A stretch of 64,000 nucleotides of DNA from SR-FBR-E99 sp963732365. Its GTDB lineage: Bacteria; Bacteroidota; Bacteroidia; Bacteroidales; VadinHA17. The stretch lies in NCBI GenBank assembly GCA_963732365.1, contig CAVSZC010000005.1, positions 1,240,001 through 1,304,000 on the forward strand. Direction: 5' to 3'. The notes below the pieces were generated by a model that saw only the letters and a program-made list of their open reading frames with translations, was not told the origin of the DNA and searched no databases. A program made the position numbers and the translations under genes. Positions 48,189-57,288 of the stretch are shown piece by piece (within the stretch, counting starts at the first letter, position 1; each line of letters opens with the position of its first letter).

Positions 48189-48887
48189 ATGACCCATTGC
48201 ATGAGAAAGTTCATAATACTACTTATAATAACATGTGCGTCCGCACTAGCATTCGCGCAGCGAACCGCTGACTACGGATTTTCTGCGGGTATGACTACCT
48301 ATCTCGGCGATATCAACGAATCAAACCTCTTTTATAACCCCGGGCCCGCTTTCCAGTTATTCTACAGGTATAATTTCAATCCCAGGCAGGCTGTCAGGGC
48401 AAATATACTCGGAGGCAACATCAAAGCTGACGGGGCCGACTTTGACAATCTGATGGAGCCTGCTGCGAGCACCTCCTTCTCAGGTATAGTAGGTGAGTTC
48501 GGCATAACATATGAATACAACTTCTTCCCATATTCCACCATGCGAAGCAGAATTGTCGATTATACGCCTTACATTGCTGCCGGTGCGGCACTCTCGGTGG
48601 CCAGTACGGATGACTTCCATATCTTCCCTTCCATACCATTCTCTGCCGGATTCAAGATAAATGTAGCAAACCATCTTGGTCTTGAATTCGAATATGGTTT
48701 TCGTAAGACTTTTTATGATAACTTTGACGGCCTGACAGACATGGTTGATCCCGACGATCAGACATGGATGCATAACAATGACTGGTACACTTTCATGGGG
48801 GTCTCGTTCACGTGGAAGTTGTACAACAAACTTGTGGGCTGTCCTGCATTTGCAGATTTTGCAGAGGATAAAAAAAGAAAGAGATAG
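48189..48887 (+). CDS. DUF6089/PorG-like outer-membrane protein, second of two
   Basis: The 232-residue product has a signal peptide (MRKFIILLIITCASALAFAQ from the internal ATG at 48201; 48189 is the longer start) and strands like ADYGFSAGMTTYLGDINESN, LFYRYNFNPRQAVRANIL and FKINVANHLGLEFEYGFRK, ending in YNKLVGCPAF and a charged tail. The YLGDIN and GCPAF features are typical of the PorG-type proteins next to uppS. It lies seven bases after the first paralogue and two bases before uppS. Confidence 0.87.
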   Translation: MTHCMRKFIILLIITCASALAFAQRTADYGFSAGMTTYLGDINESNLFYNPGPAFQLFYRYNFNPRQAVRANILGGNIKADGADFDNLMEPAASTSFSGIVGEFGITYEYNFFPYSTMRSRIVDYTPYIAAGAALSVASTDDFHIFPSIPFSAGFKINVANHLGLEFEYGFRKTFYDNFDGLTDMVDPDDQTWMHNNDWYTFMGVSFTWKLYNKLVGCPAFADFAEDKKRKR

Positions 48888-48889
48888 AG

Positions 48890-49639
48890 TTGACCTTCAG
48901 AAATCAGATAGATACGAACAGGCTGCCAAGGCATGTGGCTGTCATCATGGACGGCAACGGCCGCTGGGCTCGCCGCAGGGGGCAGGAGCGTGTCTTCGGG
49001 CATCACCAGGGAGCCAGGGCCGTGCGTAAAGTTATCGAAGCCGCTGCCGAACTGGGTATTGAATACCTGACACTTTACGCTTTCTCGACAGAAAACTGGA
49101 ACCGGCCTGATGACGAGATCTCTGCCCTGATGGACCTGATGGTAGACTCGCTTAATAACGAGACTCAGACGCTGCTGAAAAACAAGATATCAGCAAAAGT
49201 GATAGGCGATATAAACCGCCTCTCAGATAATGTCAGAACGAAACTGCTCGAGACCATCGAGGTTACTGCAGGGGGAACAAGAATGAAGCTTGTCGTTGCC
49301 CTCAGCTACTCCTCAAGATGGGAAATAACCACTGCCTGCAGACGGATAGCCTCGGCAGTGCATAAAGGACATCTTAGAGCAGATCAGATTACCGAGGAGA
49401 CGGTAAATGCAAACCTTGAGACTGCAGGAATCCCTGACCCTGAACTGATGATACGTACCAGCGGAGAGAAGCGCATCAGCAACTTCCTCCTCTGGCAACT
49501 CGCATATACAGAACTGTATTTTACTGAAAGACTTTGGCCCGATTTTGGCAAGGAAGATTTTTATAAGGCGGTGGCCAACTTCCAGAAGAGGGAAAGGCGA
49601 TATGGCAAGACCAGTGAGCAGATTGCGGAAAACAATTGA
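48890..49639 (+). CDS. uppS: Isoprenyl transferase (undecaprenyl diphosphate synthase)
   Basis: Cis-prenyltransferase that makes the C55 lipid carrier of cell-wall synthesis. The 249-residue protein has the catalytic HVAVIMDGNGRWARRRG, HHQGARAVRKVIEAA, LTLYAFSTENWNRP, and RTSGEKRISNFLLWQLAYTE with the Mg2+-binding region. The start is a TTG two bases after the previous stop; no ATG lies closer to the family N-terminus. Followed by bamA one base later. Confidence 0.96.
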   Translation: MTFRNQIDTNRLPRHVAVIMDGNGRWARRRGQERVFGHHQGARAVRKVIEAAAELGIEYLTLYAFSTENWNRPDDEISALMDLMVDSLNNETQTLLKNKISAKVIGDINRLSDNVRTKLLETIEVTAGGTRMKLVVALSYSSRWEITTACRRIASAVHKGHLRADQITEETVNANLETAGIPDPELMIRTSGEKRISNFLLWQLAYTELYFTERLWPDFGKEDFYKAVANFQKRERRYGKTSEQIAENN

Positions 49640-49640
49640 G

Positions 49641-52157
49641 ATGATGAAAGAGAGATTCAGGCCGATACTCCCCCTTGTGGTTTTATTACTGATAGGAGTA
49701 TCTGCCGCTGCCCAGACTGAAGAAAAATATGCTAACTACCTCTACCCTGAAGAGTATACCATAGCCGGGATAACAGTCTCCGGAGTAAAATTCCTTGACT
49801 CAAATGCCCTCATAGGAATATCAGGACTGAGGATCGGACAGAAGGTGGAGATTCCCGGAGAGATAATAACATCTGCTGTCAAGAAGCTGTGGAGCCAGGG
49901 ACTTTTTGCCGATGTCAGCATAAGAATCGTGAAGAAGGAGGATGACAATGTCTGGCTCGATATATTCCTCCAGGAGAGGCCGAGGCTCTCATCCCTGAAG
50001 TTTGAAGGGATTAAAAAGGCTGAAGAGACCGATCTGCTTGAAAAAATTACCTTCCCACCCGGGACACAGGTGACGGCGCACCAGCTGAGACGAGCTGAAA
50101 AAACCATCAAAGACCATTTCATCGAGAAGGGATTCCTTAACACTGATGTAAAAATCATCCCCAAGGATGATCCCGACATGCCCAATAACGTTATTCTAAA
50201 TATTATTGTCGACAAAAATGCCAAGGTGAAGATCGAATCTATTGATTTCGAGGGGAATGAATTCTTTGACGACAAAAGACTGCGCAGGGTGCTGAAGAAC
50301 ACCAAACAGCGTGATATTAACTTCTTCAAGGGATCAAAATATATTCAGGAAAAATTCAAGGAGGACCGCGAGAGCCTTATTGCGTTCTACAATGAGAACG
50401 GCTTCCGCGATTTCAGGATATTAAGGGACTCCACTTTCATCAAGCCTGATGACCAGGGCAAGATGGTGCTTCATGTCAGGATTTATGAAGGTGACCAGTA
50501 TTATCTCCGCAATGTTGACTGGGTGGGTAACAGCATCTACACCAAGGATTATCTCAGCCGTGTCTTCAACTTCCCGAAAGGTGAGGTTTACAACCAGACG
50601 ATGATCAGCAAGAGGCTGATGGAAGACCCTGATGCCGTCAACTCACTCTATCTTGATTACGGTTACCTCTTTTCAAGACTTAATCCCGTGGAGAAGCGGG
50701 TTGAGGGAGATTCAATAGACCTTGAGATACAGATATTTGAAGGTGAACCTGCCAACCTCAATAATGTATTCATCAGCGGCAACACACGTACCAACGAACA
50801 TGTACCCAGGCGTGAGCTTTACACCCTCCCGGGCGACCTTTTCAGCAAGGAGAAGATCATACGCTCTGTAAGGCAGGTAGCTGTGCTTGGCCACTTCGAC
50901 CCGGAGAAGATAAACCCCCAGCCAATACCGGACCAGATCAACGGTACTGTTGACCTGCTCTATGCACTCGAGGAGAAAGCGAACGACCAGTTTGAGATCT
51001 CAGGAGGATGGGGAGCAGGCATGCTCGTCGGGACTGTTGGGGTAAGGTTCAACAACTTCGCGATGCGCAACTTCTTCAAGTGGAGGGAGTGGAGACCCTA
51101 TCCTTCCGGTGACGGACAGTCACTGAGCTTCAGGATACAGTCGAACGGAAAGATGTACCAGTCATACAACATATCGTTCGTCGAGCCCTGGCTGGGTGGC
51201 AATAAGCCGAACACACTCTCCCTGTCATACTACAGGTCGGTCAACAGCAACGGCCAGCGCAAAGACAGCCCCACCGCACAGTATATGATTATCGACGGTG
51301 TCTCAGCCGGATTTGGCAAGAGACTCTCATGGCCCGATGACTATTTCTCGGTATACTATGAAGCCAGTTACCAGCGGTATGACATGAACAACTACCAGCA
51401 GCAATTCCGGTTCCTGTTTGATGACGGTGTTTCAAACATCTTCTCACTTACCGGAAGACTGACGAGGTTCTCGGCCGGACCGAACAGCATTTACCCCCGC
51501 AGCGGATCTACATTCTCCCTGTCACTGCAGGTTACACCTCCCTATTCACTTCTCAATGGAAAAGATTATTCCGACGTTACTGACCAGGAGAAATACAAGT
51601 GGATAGAATTTTACAAGACTGTGTTCAAGGCTGACTACTATTTCCCTCTCTCGACAAATGACAAGCTCATCCTGAACACAAGAGCGGCGTTCGGATACAT
51701 AGGCTTCTATAATCCCGATATCGGTGCCTCACCCTTCGAGAATTTCTACGTCGGAGGCGACGGAATGACCGGGTTCAGCCTTTATGGCAGGGATATTGTA
51801 GGAGCAAGAGGATATGAGAACGGTTCACTTACACCTTACAAGTTTGAGGAGGAAGTGGGAAGGATTGATGTCGGTAACGCTTATTCAAAACTGACAGTGG
51901 AACTCAGATACCCTATATCCCTTAATCCTCAGGCAACGATATACGTCCTCGGTTTTATCGAGGCTGCAAAGGCCTGGGAGACACTGAGAGAATTTAACCC
52001 GTTCAGGATGAACCGTGCTGCCGGTTTCGGACTGAGGGCCAACCTGCCTATGTTTGGACTTCTTGGCATAGACTGGGCATACGGTTTTGACCCTGTAAAG
52101 GGTATGCCTGATGCATCGGGAAGCCAGTTCCATTTTGTTTTAGGTCAGCAATTCTGA
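49641..52157 (+). CDS. bamA: Outer-membrane assembly factor BamA
   Basis: Inserts beta-barrel proteins into the outer membrane. The ATG at 49641, one base after uppS, gives 838 residues and a signal peptide ending VLLLIGVSAAAQ. Residues about 45-430 hold POTRA domains (ITVSGVKFLDSNALIGISGL, FEGIKKAEETDLLEKI, IDFEGNEFFDDKRLRRV, VDWVGNSIYTKDYLSRVF, VFISGNTRTNEHVPRREL). The C-terminal half is the 16-stranded barrel, with ARGYENGSLTPY at the conserved loop-6 position and the terminal aromatic HFVLGQQF. The order with uppS and ompH is conserved. Confidence 0.96.
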   Translation: MMKERFRPILPLVVLLLIGVSAAAQTEEKYANYLYPEEYTIAGITVSGVKFLDSNALIGISGLRIGQKVEIPGEIITSAVKKLWSQGLFADVSIRIVKKEDDNVWLDIFLQERPRLSSLKFEGIKKAEETDLLEKITFPPGTQVTAHQLRRAEKTIKDHFIEKGFLNTDVKIIPKDDPDMPNNVILNIIVDKNAKVKIESIDFEGNEFFDDKRLRRVLKNTKQRDINFFKGSKYIQEKFKEDRESLIAFYNENGFRDFRILRDSTFIKPDDQGKMVLHVRIYEGDQYYLRNVDWVGNSIYTKDYLSRVFNFPKGEVYNQTMISKRLMEDPDAVNSLYLDYGYLFSRLNPVEKRVEGDSIDLEIQIFEGEPANLNNVFISGNTRTNEHVPRRELYTLPGDLFSKEKIIRSVRQVAVLGHFDPEKINPQPIPDQINGTVDLLYALEEKANDQFEISGGWGAGMLVGTVGVRFNNFAMRNFFKWREWRPYPSGDGQSLSFRIQSNGKMYQSYNISFVEPWLGGNKPNTLSLSYYRSVNSNGQRKDSPTAQYMIIDGVSAGFGKRLSWPDDYFSVYYEASYQRYDMNNYQQQFRFLFDDGVSNIFSLTGRLTRFSAGPNSIYPRSGSTFSLSLQVTPPYSLLNGKDYSDVTDQEKYKWIEFYKTVFKADYYFPLSTNDKLILNTRAAFGYIGFYNPDIGASPFENFYVGGDGMTGFSLYGRDIVGARGYENGSLTPYKFEEEVGRIDVGNAYSKLTVELRYPISLNPQATIYVLGFIEAAKAWETLREFNPFRMNRAAGFGLRANLPMFGLLGIDWAYGFDPVKGMPDASGSQFHFVLGQQF

Positions 52158-52184
52158 AAAAGTTAAAAAATTAAAAGAAAAGCT

Positions 52185-52700
52185 ATGAAGAAGTTTATTG
52201 TTTTAACAGTTCTGGTTCTGGCAGCTACCCTCAGCGGTGCCGCACAGAAGTTCGCATTCGTAGACAGTGAATACATCCGGAATAATATCCCTGCCTTCAC
52301 GGCTGCACAGCAGCAGCTTGACAAGCTCTCACAGGACTGGGAGAAGGAAGTGGCCGATGGTTATGCCGCTGTTGAACAGATGTACAAGGATTACCAGGCA
52401 GAGGTTGTGCTCCTGGCCCAGGACCAGAAGAGAAAAAGAGAAGAGGCTATCATCGCCAGGGAGAAAGAGGTGAAAGAGCTTCAGAATAAGTATTTCGGTA
52501 TGGAAGGAGAGCTCTACAAGAAACGTGAAGAGCTTGTAAAGCCGATACAGGATGAGATCCTCAAGGCCATCAAAGAGATCTCTGTTGAAGGAAGTTATGC
52601 AGTCATCTTCGACACCTCGTCAGGGACAAACATACTCTTTGCAAACCCAAGATATGACCTCTCAGACCAGGTCCTGAAGAAACTGGGATATAAAAATTAA
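52185..52700 (+). CDS. OmpH/Skp-family periplasmic chaperone, first copy
   Basis: Skp-like trimeric chaperones carry unfolded outer-membrane proteins to the Bam complex. The 171-residue product has a signal peptide (MKKFIVLTVLVLAATLSGAA), then KFAFVDSEYIRNNIP, a long charged coiled coil (about residues 45-125) and the base domain strand AVIFDTSSGTNILFANP. It is 27 bases after bamA. A second copy follows. Confidence 0.93.
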   Translation: MKKFIVLTVLVLAATLSGAAQKFAFVDSEYIRNNIPAFTAAQQQLDKLSQDWEKEVADGYAAVEQMYKDYQAEVVLLAQDQKRKREEAIIAREKEVKELQNKYFGMEGELYKKREELVKPIQDEILKAIKEISVEGSYAVIFDTSSGTNILFANPRYDLSDQVLKKLGYKN

Positions 52701-52730
52701 ATAATTACATTTGCACGATTAAACTGAAAA

Positions 52731-53252
52731 ATGAACACAATGAAGAAACTTTTTGGAATGGTTCTGGTTGCAGCACTGCTATTTACTGCACAGGATGTTT
52801 TTGGACAGACATTTAAGACAGCTCATATAAACAGGGATGACATAATTATGGTAATGCCTGAGTATGACAGTGCCATGAAGGCATACAATGCATTCGGTCA
52901 GGAACTTACCAATGCCCTGGAACTGATGCAGGTTGAGTACAACAACAAGCTTGATCAGTACGTGAAGGATAGCAAGAACCTGAGTGACCTTGTCAAAGCC
53001 AACAAGGAGCAGGAACTGGCTGACATGCAGACGAGGATTGGCAATTTCCAGCAGCAGGCACAGGTACAGCTGCAGGAGAAACAGGCTGAGCTGCTTAATC
53101 CTATCATCGAAAAGGCAGGCAAGGCTATCGGCGATGTTGCCAAGGAAGGCGGTTTCATATATGTTTATGACGTACGTACCCTGGTCTATTTTGACCCGAC
53201 GAAAAGCACAGATCTCGGCCCGCTGGTGAAGACCAAGCTGGGTCTTAAATAA
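52731..53252 (+). CDS. OmpH/Skp-family periplasmic chaperone, second copy
   Basis: The 173-residue product has a signal peptide (MKKLFGMVLVAALLFTA from the second ATG at 52740), then KTAHINRDDIIMVMPEYDSA, a coiled coil rich in Gln and Glu, and FIYVYDVRTLVYFDPTKS. Same architecture as the preceding gene but clearly diverged in sequence, so an old tandem pair. A strong terminator follows. Confidence 0.93.
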   Translation: MNTMKKLFGMVLVAALLFTAQDVFGQTFKTAHINRDDIIMVMPEYDSAMKAYNAFGQELTNALELMQVEYNNKLDQYVKDSKNLSDLVKANKEQELADMQTRIGNFQQQAQVQLQEKQAELLNPIIEKAGKAIGDVAKEGGFIYVYDVRTLVYFDPTKSTDLGPLVKTKLGLK

Positions 53253-53272
53253 TAATCAATTTAATCAGGCAG

Positions 53273-53306
53273 GGCTGTCCGCCACACGGTGGACAGCCTT
53301 TCTTTT
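53273..53306 (+). terminator. Rho-independent terminator after the second ompH gene
   Basis: GGCTGTCCGCC (53273-53283) pairs with GGTGGACAGCC (53288-53298) with one G-T pair and an ACAC loop, followed by TTTCTTTT. It ends ten bases before the murI ATG and contains the in-frame GTG at 53289. Confidence 0.87.
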
Positions 53307-53315
53307 AAAAGTACA

Positions 53316-54122
53316 ATGAAAGCAGGAGAACGCCCTATAGGGGTCTTTGATTCAGGAGTAGGCGGCCTGACGGTGGCGCATGCCATCAGACAGGCCCTCC
53401 CCGGCGAGAGTCTGATTTATTTTGGCGACACAGCTCACCTGCCCTATGGCGACAAGTCAGAAGAGGCAATAAGAAATTATTCCCGCCGGATAACTGATTT
53501 CCTGATCGGCTATGACTCAAAAATGGTGCTCATTGCATGTAATTCAGCTTCCGCCTCAGCCTATGAAACCCTTCTCGGGGAATTTGGCAGCAAGACACTG
53601 ATAATGGATGTAATCAACCCGGTGGTCGAATATGTCACAAGCCATAATTACAGGAAGCTGGGTGTCATAGGGACAAAGAGAACCATCAGTTCGGGTACCT
53701 ATGAAAAGAAGATACATGATGCTTCGGCTTCAGCATCTGTCTACTCTCTTGCCACCCCTCTGCTGGTGCCAATGATAGAAGAGGGATTCATTTTTGATGA
53801 CATCAGCAATGCCATTATAAGAACTTACCTCTCTGACAGCGGCCTTAATGACATTGATGCACTTATTCTCGGATGCACCCATTATCCAATCATACGCAAC
53901 CAGATCAGCAAATTCTTCAATTTCAACGTTGAGGTCATCGATTCGGCACGCATAGTGGCACAGCGCCTGCGAGTGATGCTTGAGCAGAATGATCTTCTCA
54001 ATAAGGGAAGGGCAGGAGAAGACCTCTTCTTTGTCTCGGACTATACCGAGTATTTCGGGAAGATAGCCCGTATGTTCTTCGAGGGCAATATCAATCTTCA
54101 GAAAGCTGATATCTGGAGCTGA
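53316..54122 (+). CDS. murI: Glutamate racemase
   Basis: Supplies D-glutamate for peptidoglycan. The ATG at 53316 is chosen because the alternative GTG at 53289 lies in the terminator stem. The 268-residue protein shows IGVFDSGVGGLTVA, YFGDTAHLPYG, the first catalytic Cys in IACNSASASA and the second in LGCTHYPII. It is last in the conserved uppS-bamA-ompH-ompH-murI order. No good promoter is seen between the terminator and the start, so expression may rely on readthrough. Confidence 0.95.
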   Translation: MKAGERPIGVFDSGVGGLTVAHAIRQALPGESLIYFGDTAHLPYGDKSEEAIRNYSRRITDFLIGYDSKMVLIACNSASASAYETLLGEFGSKTLIMDVINPVVEYVTSHNYRKLGVIGTKRTISSGTYEKKIHDASASASVYSLATPLLVPMIEEGFIFDDISNAIIRTYLSDSGLNDIDALILGCTHYPIIRNQISKFFNFNVEVIDSARIVAQRLRVMLEQNDLLNKGRAGEDLFFVSDYTEYFGKIARMFFEGNINLQKADIWS

Positions 54123-54312
54123 ACCTGCTGGGACACCTCCCTTGCCACAGCCCCTTACAGATCAGATATCTTATTGCATATAAATAAGTTATGGTATTGC
54201 TCCAAACATGATCAAAATCATAATCATATAGAAGTGTTATAATGAACTTAGCTTCGTGAAATTGGTTACTTTTATGTCGTTTATAATGAAAACAATAACC
54301 TCATAATACATC

Positions 54313-56157
54313 ATGGGAAAAAGATCAAAGGTCATAGAAAGAGATGCAGTAGTGATCAGGTTCTCCGGTGACTCGGGTGACGGGATGCAGCTAACGGGCA
54401 CCCTGTTCTCGAATACTTCGGCACTGTTCGGTCATGATCTCTCAACATTCCCCGACTATCCTGCAGAGATCAGGGCTCCTCAGGGCACTGTGGGGGGCGT
54501 ATCAGGCTTTCAGGTGCACATCGGACACAAACAGATAAACACGCCGGGCGATTATCCTGATATCCTTGTAGCCATGAACCCTGCCGCTATACGCGCCAAT
54601 GCAGGATGGCTGAAGCCGGGTGCTACTATCATTTATGACACTGACAGCTTTACTGAGAAAAACATACTGCGTGCCGGGTACAAGGAAGACCCTTTTGCTG
54701 AAGACAAGATAGAGACACTTAACCTTATCGGCGCTCCTATTACCACACTGGTAAAAGAGACGCTGAAGGATCTTGATATTGACCCCAAGACTGTCCTTCG
54801 TACCAAGAATATGTTCGCCCTGGGAATGGTCTACTGGCTATTTGACAGTCAGCTTGACTACACCGAGAAGTTCATCGATGACAAGTTCGGAAAGAAACCC
54901 GTCGTTGCTGAGGCCAACAGTATGGTCCTGAGGGCCGGATATTACTATGCCGAAACCATTGAAGCACTTACCCCCTCATTCAGGGTGTTGCCTGCTCCGA
55001 TAGCAAAGGGGGTTTACCGGAATATCAACGGCAACCAGGCCACCGCATGGGGCTTTCTTGCCGCTGCTGAGAAAGCCGGACTTAAGCTCTTCATCGGGTC
55101 ATACCCCATCACTCCGGCAACAGGCATCCTTGAAGAACTTGCCTTGCGCAAGGACCTCGGCGCAAAAAGCCTTCAGTGTGAGGATGAGATCGCAGGGATA
55201 TGCACGGCAATCGGCGCAAGCTATGCCGGTAACCTGGCTGTGACGACAACCTCTGGCCCTGGCCTGGCACTTAAGTCTGAAGCCCTCAACCTGGCTGTCA
55301 TGACCGAACTGCCGCTGGTAGTCGTTGATGTCCAGAGAGGCGGCCCGTCAACCGGACTACCGACAAAGACCGAACAGGCAGACCTGTGGCAGGCACTCTA
55401 CGGACGTAACGGGGAGAGCCCTGTTGTCGTGATAGCTGCCGGTACCCCTTCCGACTGCTTCCACTTTGCCTTCGAGTCGGCAAAAATAGCCGTTGAGCAC
55501 ATGACACCCGTGCTGCTGCTGACAGACAGCTATCTGGCAAACGGTTCTGAACCGTGGAAGATACCTTCCATGAAAGATCTGCCTGCCGTGAAGGTGCCTT
55601 TCGCTGTCAGCGATGATAAAGAATTCCTGGCGTACGAAAGGGATGCAACGACCCTTGCCCGTAAATGGGCAATACCTGGAACACCCGGCCTTGAGCATCG
55701 TGTGGGGGGTCTCGAGAAAACAAAGAAAGGAAGCGTATCGTATACGCCTGAGAACCATGAATACATGGTCAGGATGAGAGAAGAAAAGGTGGAACGCATC
55801 CAGAGCGAGGTGCCTGACCTTAAGATCACAGGAGATAAAAATGCTGATCTGCTCGTTATCGGATGGGGAAGCTCATACGGTCACATACTGACAGCCGTTA
55901 CTGAACTGAAGGAAGAGGGCTACACCGTCGCCGCTACCCACTTCAACTATATAAGACCCCTGCCGAAAAACTGTGAAGAGGTTTTCTCAGGTTTTAAGAA
56001 ACTGGTTGTATGCGAACTGAATAACGGACAGTTTGCCAATTATCTGAGGATGAAATATCAGAAGTTCACATTCACTCAGTATAATAAGATTCAGGGGCTG
56101 CCGTTCACGGTCAGGGAGATAAAAGATCATTGTATAACATTACTGGAGGGTAAATAA
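54313..56157 (+). CDS. korA: 2-oxoacid:ferredoxin oxidoreductase, fused gamma-alpha subunit
   Basis: With the beta subunit it oxidises or forms 2-oxoglutarate (or a similar 2-oxoacid) using ferredoxin. The 614-residue chain has an N-terminal gamma domain (VIRFSGDSGDGMQLTGTLFS; about 1-190) and the alpha pyrimidine-binding domain from about 225 (TAWGFLAAAEKAGLKLFIGSYPITPATGILEEL read in parts: SYPITPATGILEEL), followed by TTTSGPGLALKSEALNLA and QRGGPSTGLPTKTEQADL. This two-subunit form is usual in Bacteroidota. The preceding 190-base gap holds only a near-match promoter (TACTTTTA at 54267-54274). Confidence 0.94.
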   Translation: MGKRSKVIERDAVVIRFSGDSGDGMQLTGTLFSNTSALFGHDLSTFPDYPAEIRAPQGTVGGVSGFQVHIGHKQINTPGDYPDILVAMNPAAIRANAGWLKPGATIIYDTDSFTEKNILRAGYKEDPFAEDKIETLNLIGAPITTLVKETLKDLDIDPKTVLRTKNMFALGMVYWLFDSQLDYTEKFIDDKFGKKPVVAEANSMVLRAGYYYAETIEALTPSFRVLPAPIAKGVYRNINGNQATAWGFLAAAEKAGLKLFIGSYPITPATGILEELALRKDLGAKSLQCEDEIAGICTAIGASYAGNLAVTTTSGPGLALKSEALNLAVMTELPLVVVDVQRGGPSTGLPTKTEQADLWQALYGRNGESPVVVIAAGTPSDCFHFAFESAKIAVEHMTPVLLLTDSYLANGSEPWKIPSMKDLPAVKVPFAVSDDKEFLAYERDATTLARKWAIPGTPGLEHRVGGLEKTKKGSVSYTPENHEYMVRMREEKVERIQSEVPDLKITGDKNADLLVIGWGSSYGHILTAVTELKEEGYTVAATHFNYIRPLPKNCEEVFSGFKKLVVCELNNGQFANYLRMKYQKFTFTQYNKIQGLPFTVREIKDHCITLLEGK

Positions 56158-56158
56158 G

Positions 56159-57181
56159 ATGGCTGATACGAATACATTACAGTATACCGCAAAGGATTTC
56201 AAGAGTGACCAGGAAGTAAGATGGTGCCCCGGTTGCGGAGACCATGGGATACTTGCCTCACTGCAGAAAACGCTTGCTGACATGGGTGTTCCCAAAGAAA
56301 AGTATGTCTTTGTTTCAGGCATCGGGTGCTCATCACGGCTGCCATACTATATGAATACCTACGGCTTTCACGGTATTCACGGCCGCGCAGCGGCAATAGC
56401 AACAGGCGTCAAGATAGCCAATCCGGACCTGATGGTATGGGAGATGACAGGTGACGGCGATGCCCTGGCAATAGGAGGGAACCATTTCATCCATGCCGTA
56501 AGACGCAACATAGACATCAAGATACTCTTGTTTAACAATGAGATATACGGTCTCACCAAGGGACAGTATTCGCCTACCTCACAGAGAGGGCTGGTGACAA
56601 AGACATCGCCTTTCGGTACTATTGAAGAACCTTTCAAGGTTGGCGAGCTGACCATCGGCGCTCACGGACGCTTTTTTGCGCGCACTGTAGATTATAACCT
56701 TCAGCTCTCGGGCGAGGTTTACAGGGAGGCGGGTCTCTTCAAGGGCACCGCCGTGGTAGAGGTGATACAGAACTGTGTCATTTTTAATGACGGAGTCCAT
56801 GAAGCTATCACAAATAAGGAGTTCAGGGATGACAGGACCATAGTGCTGCGTCACGGTCAGCCGATGATCTTCGGCAAGGAGCACAACAGGGGATTAATCC
56901 TTGACGGCATAAAGCTTAAGGTTGTTAAGATAGGGGAGAACGGCATCACTGAAAAAGATCTTCTGGTGCATGATGCAGAGGAAGCCAATCCGGGAATACA
57001 CTACATGCTCGCCGGAATGCAGTATCCGGATTATCCCTTTGCCCTTGGCGTTATCAGGGCTGTCAAATCACAGACTTATGACGATGCAATGATTGAACAG
57101 CACAAACAGGTGCAGTCCGCTTCTAAGATCAGATCAGTTGACGATCTGCTGATGAGCGGCTCAACCTGGGTGGTAGAGTGA
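56159..57181 (+). CDS. korB: 2-oxoacid:ferredoxin oxidoreductase, beta (TPP-binding) subunit
   Basis: The 340-residue subunit binds thiamine diphosphate and one iron-sulfur cluster. It shows RWCPGCGDHGILASLQ (cluster Cys pair), FVSGIGCSSRLPYYMNTYG, and the TPP motif GDGDALAIGGNHF with NNEIYGLTKGQYSPTS downstream. It starts one base after korA. No separate small ferredoxin subunit follows. Confidence 0.95.
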   Translation: MADTNTLQYTAKDFKSDQEVRWCPGCGDHGILASLQKTLADMGVPKEKYVFVSGIGCSSRLPYYMNTYGFHGIHGRAAAIATGVKIANPDLMVWEMTGDGDALAIGGNHFIHAVRRNIDIKILLFNNEIYGLTKGQYSPTSQRGLVTKTSPFGTIEEPFKVGELTIGAHGRFFARTVDYNLQLSGEVYREAGLFKGTAVVEVIQNCVIFNDGVHEAITNKEFRDDRTIVLRHGQPMIFGKEHNRGLILDGIKLKVVKIGENGITEKDLLVHDAEEANPGIHYMLAGMQYPDYPFALGVIRAVKSQTYDDAMIEQHKQVQSASKIRSVDDLLMSGSTWVVE

Positions 57182-57208
57182 TCTGTCACCGCTTAACGGA
57201 ATACTATT

Positions 57209-57241
57209 ACGGGCACACCATATACTGTGCCCGTCTTTTTT
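57209..57241 (+). terminator. Rho-independent terminator of korAB
   Basis: ACGGGCACA (57209-57217) pairs perfectly with TGTGCCCGT (57226-57234) around an eight-base loop, followed by CTTTTTT. Confidence 0.88.
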
Positions 57242-57255
57242 GCCCTCTTTTTTAC

Positions 57256-57263
57256 TAATTTTG
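57256..57263 (+). promoter_or_regulatory. Probable -7 element for the receiver/PEP-binding protein gene
   Basis: TAATTTTG matches TAnnTTTG, 25 bases before the ATG at 57289, directly after the korB terminator. Confidence 0.58.
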
Positions 57264-57288
57264 ACCATTCACTTCACCCGAAGAACTG

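Noticed and set aside
52185..53252. The two ompH genes as one gene broken by a frameshift
   Set aside because: Each has its own signal peptide, coiled coil and C-terminal base domain with a normal length.
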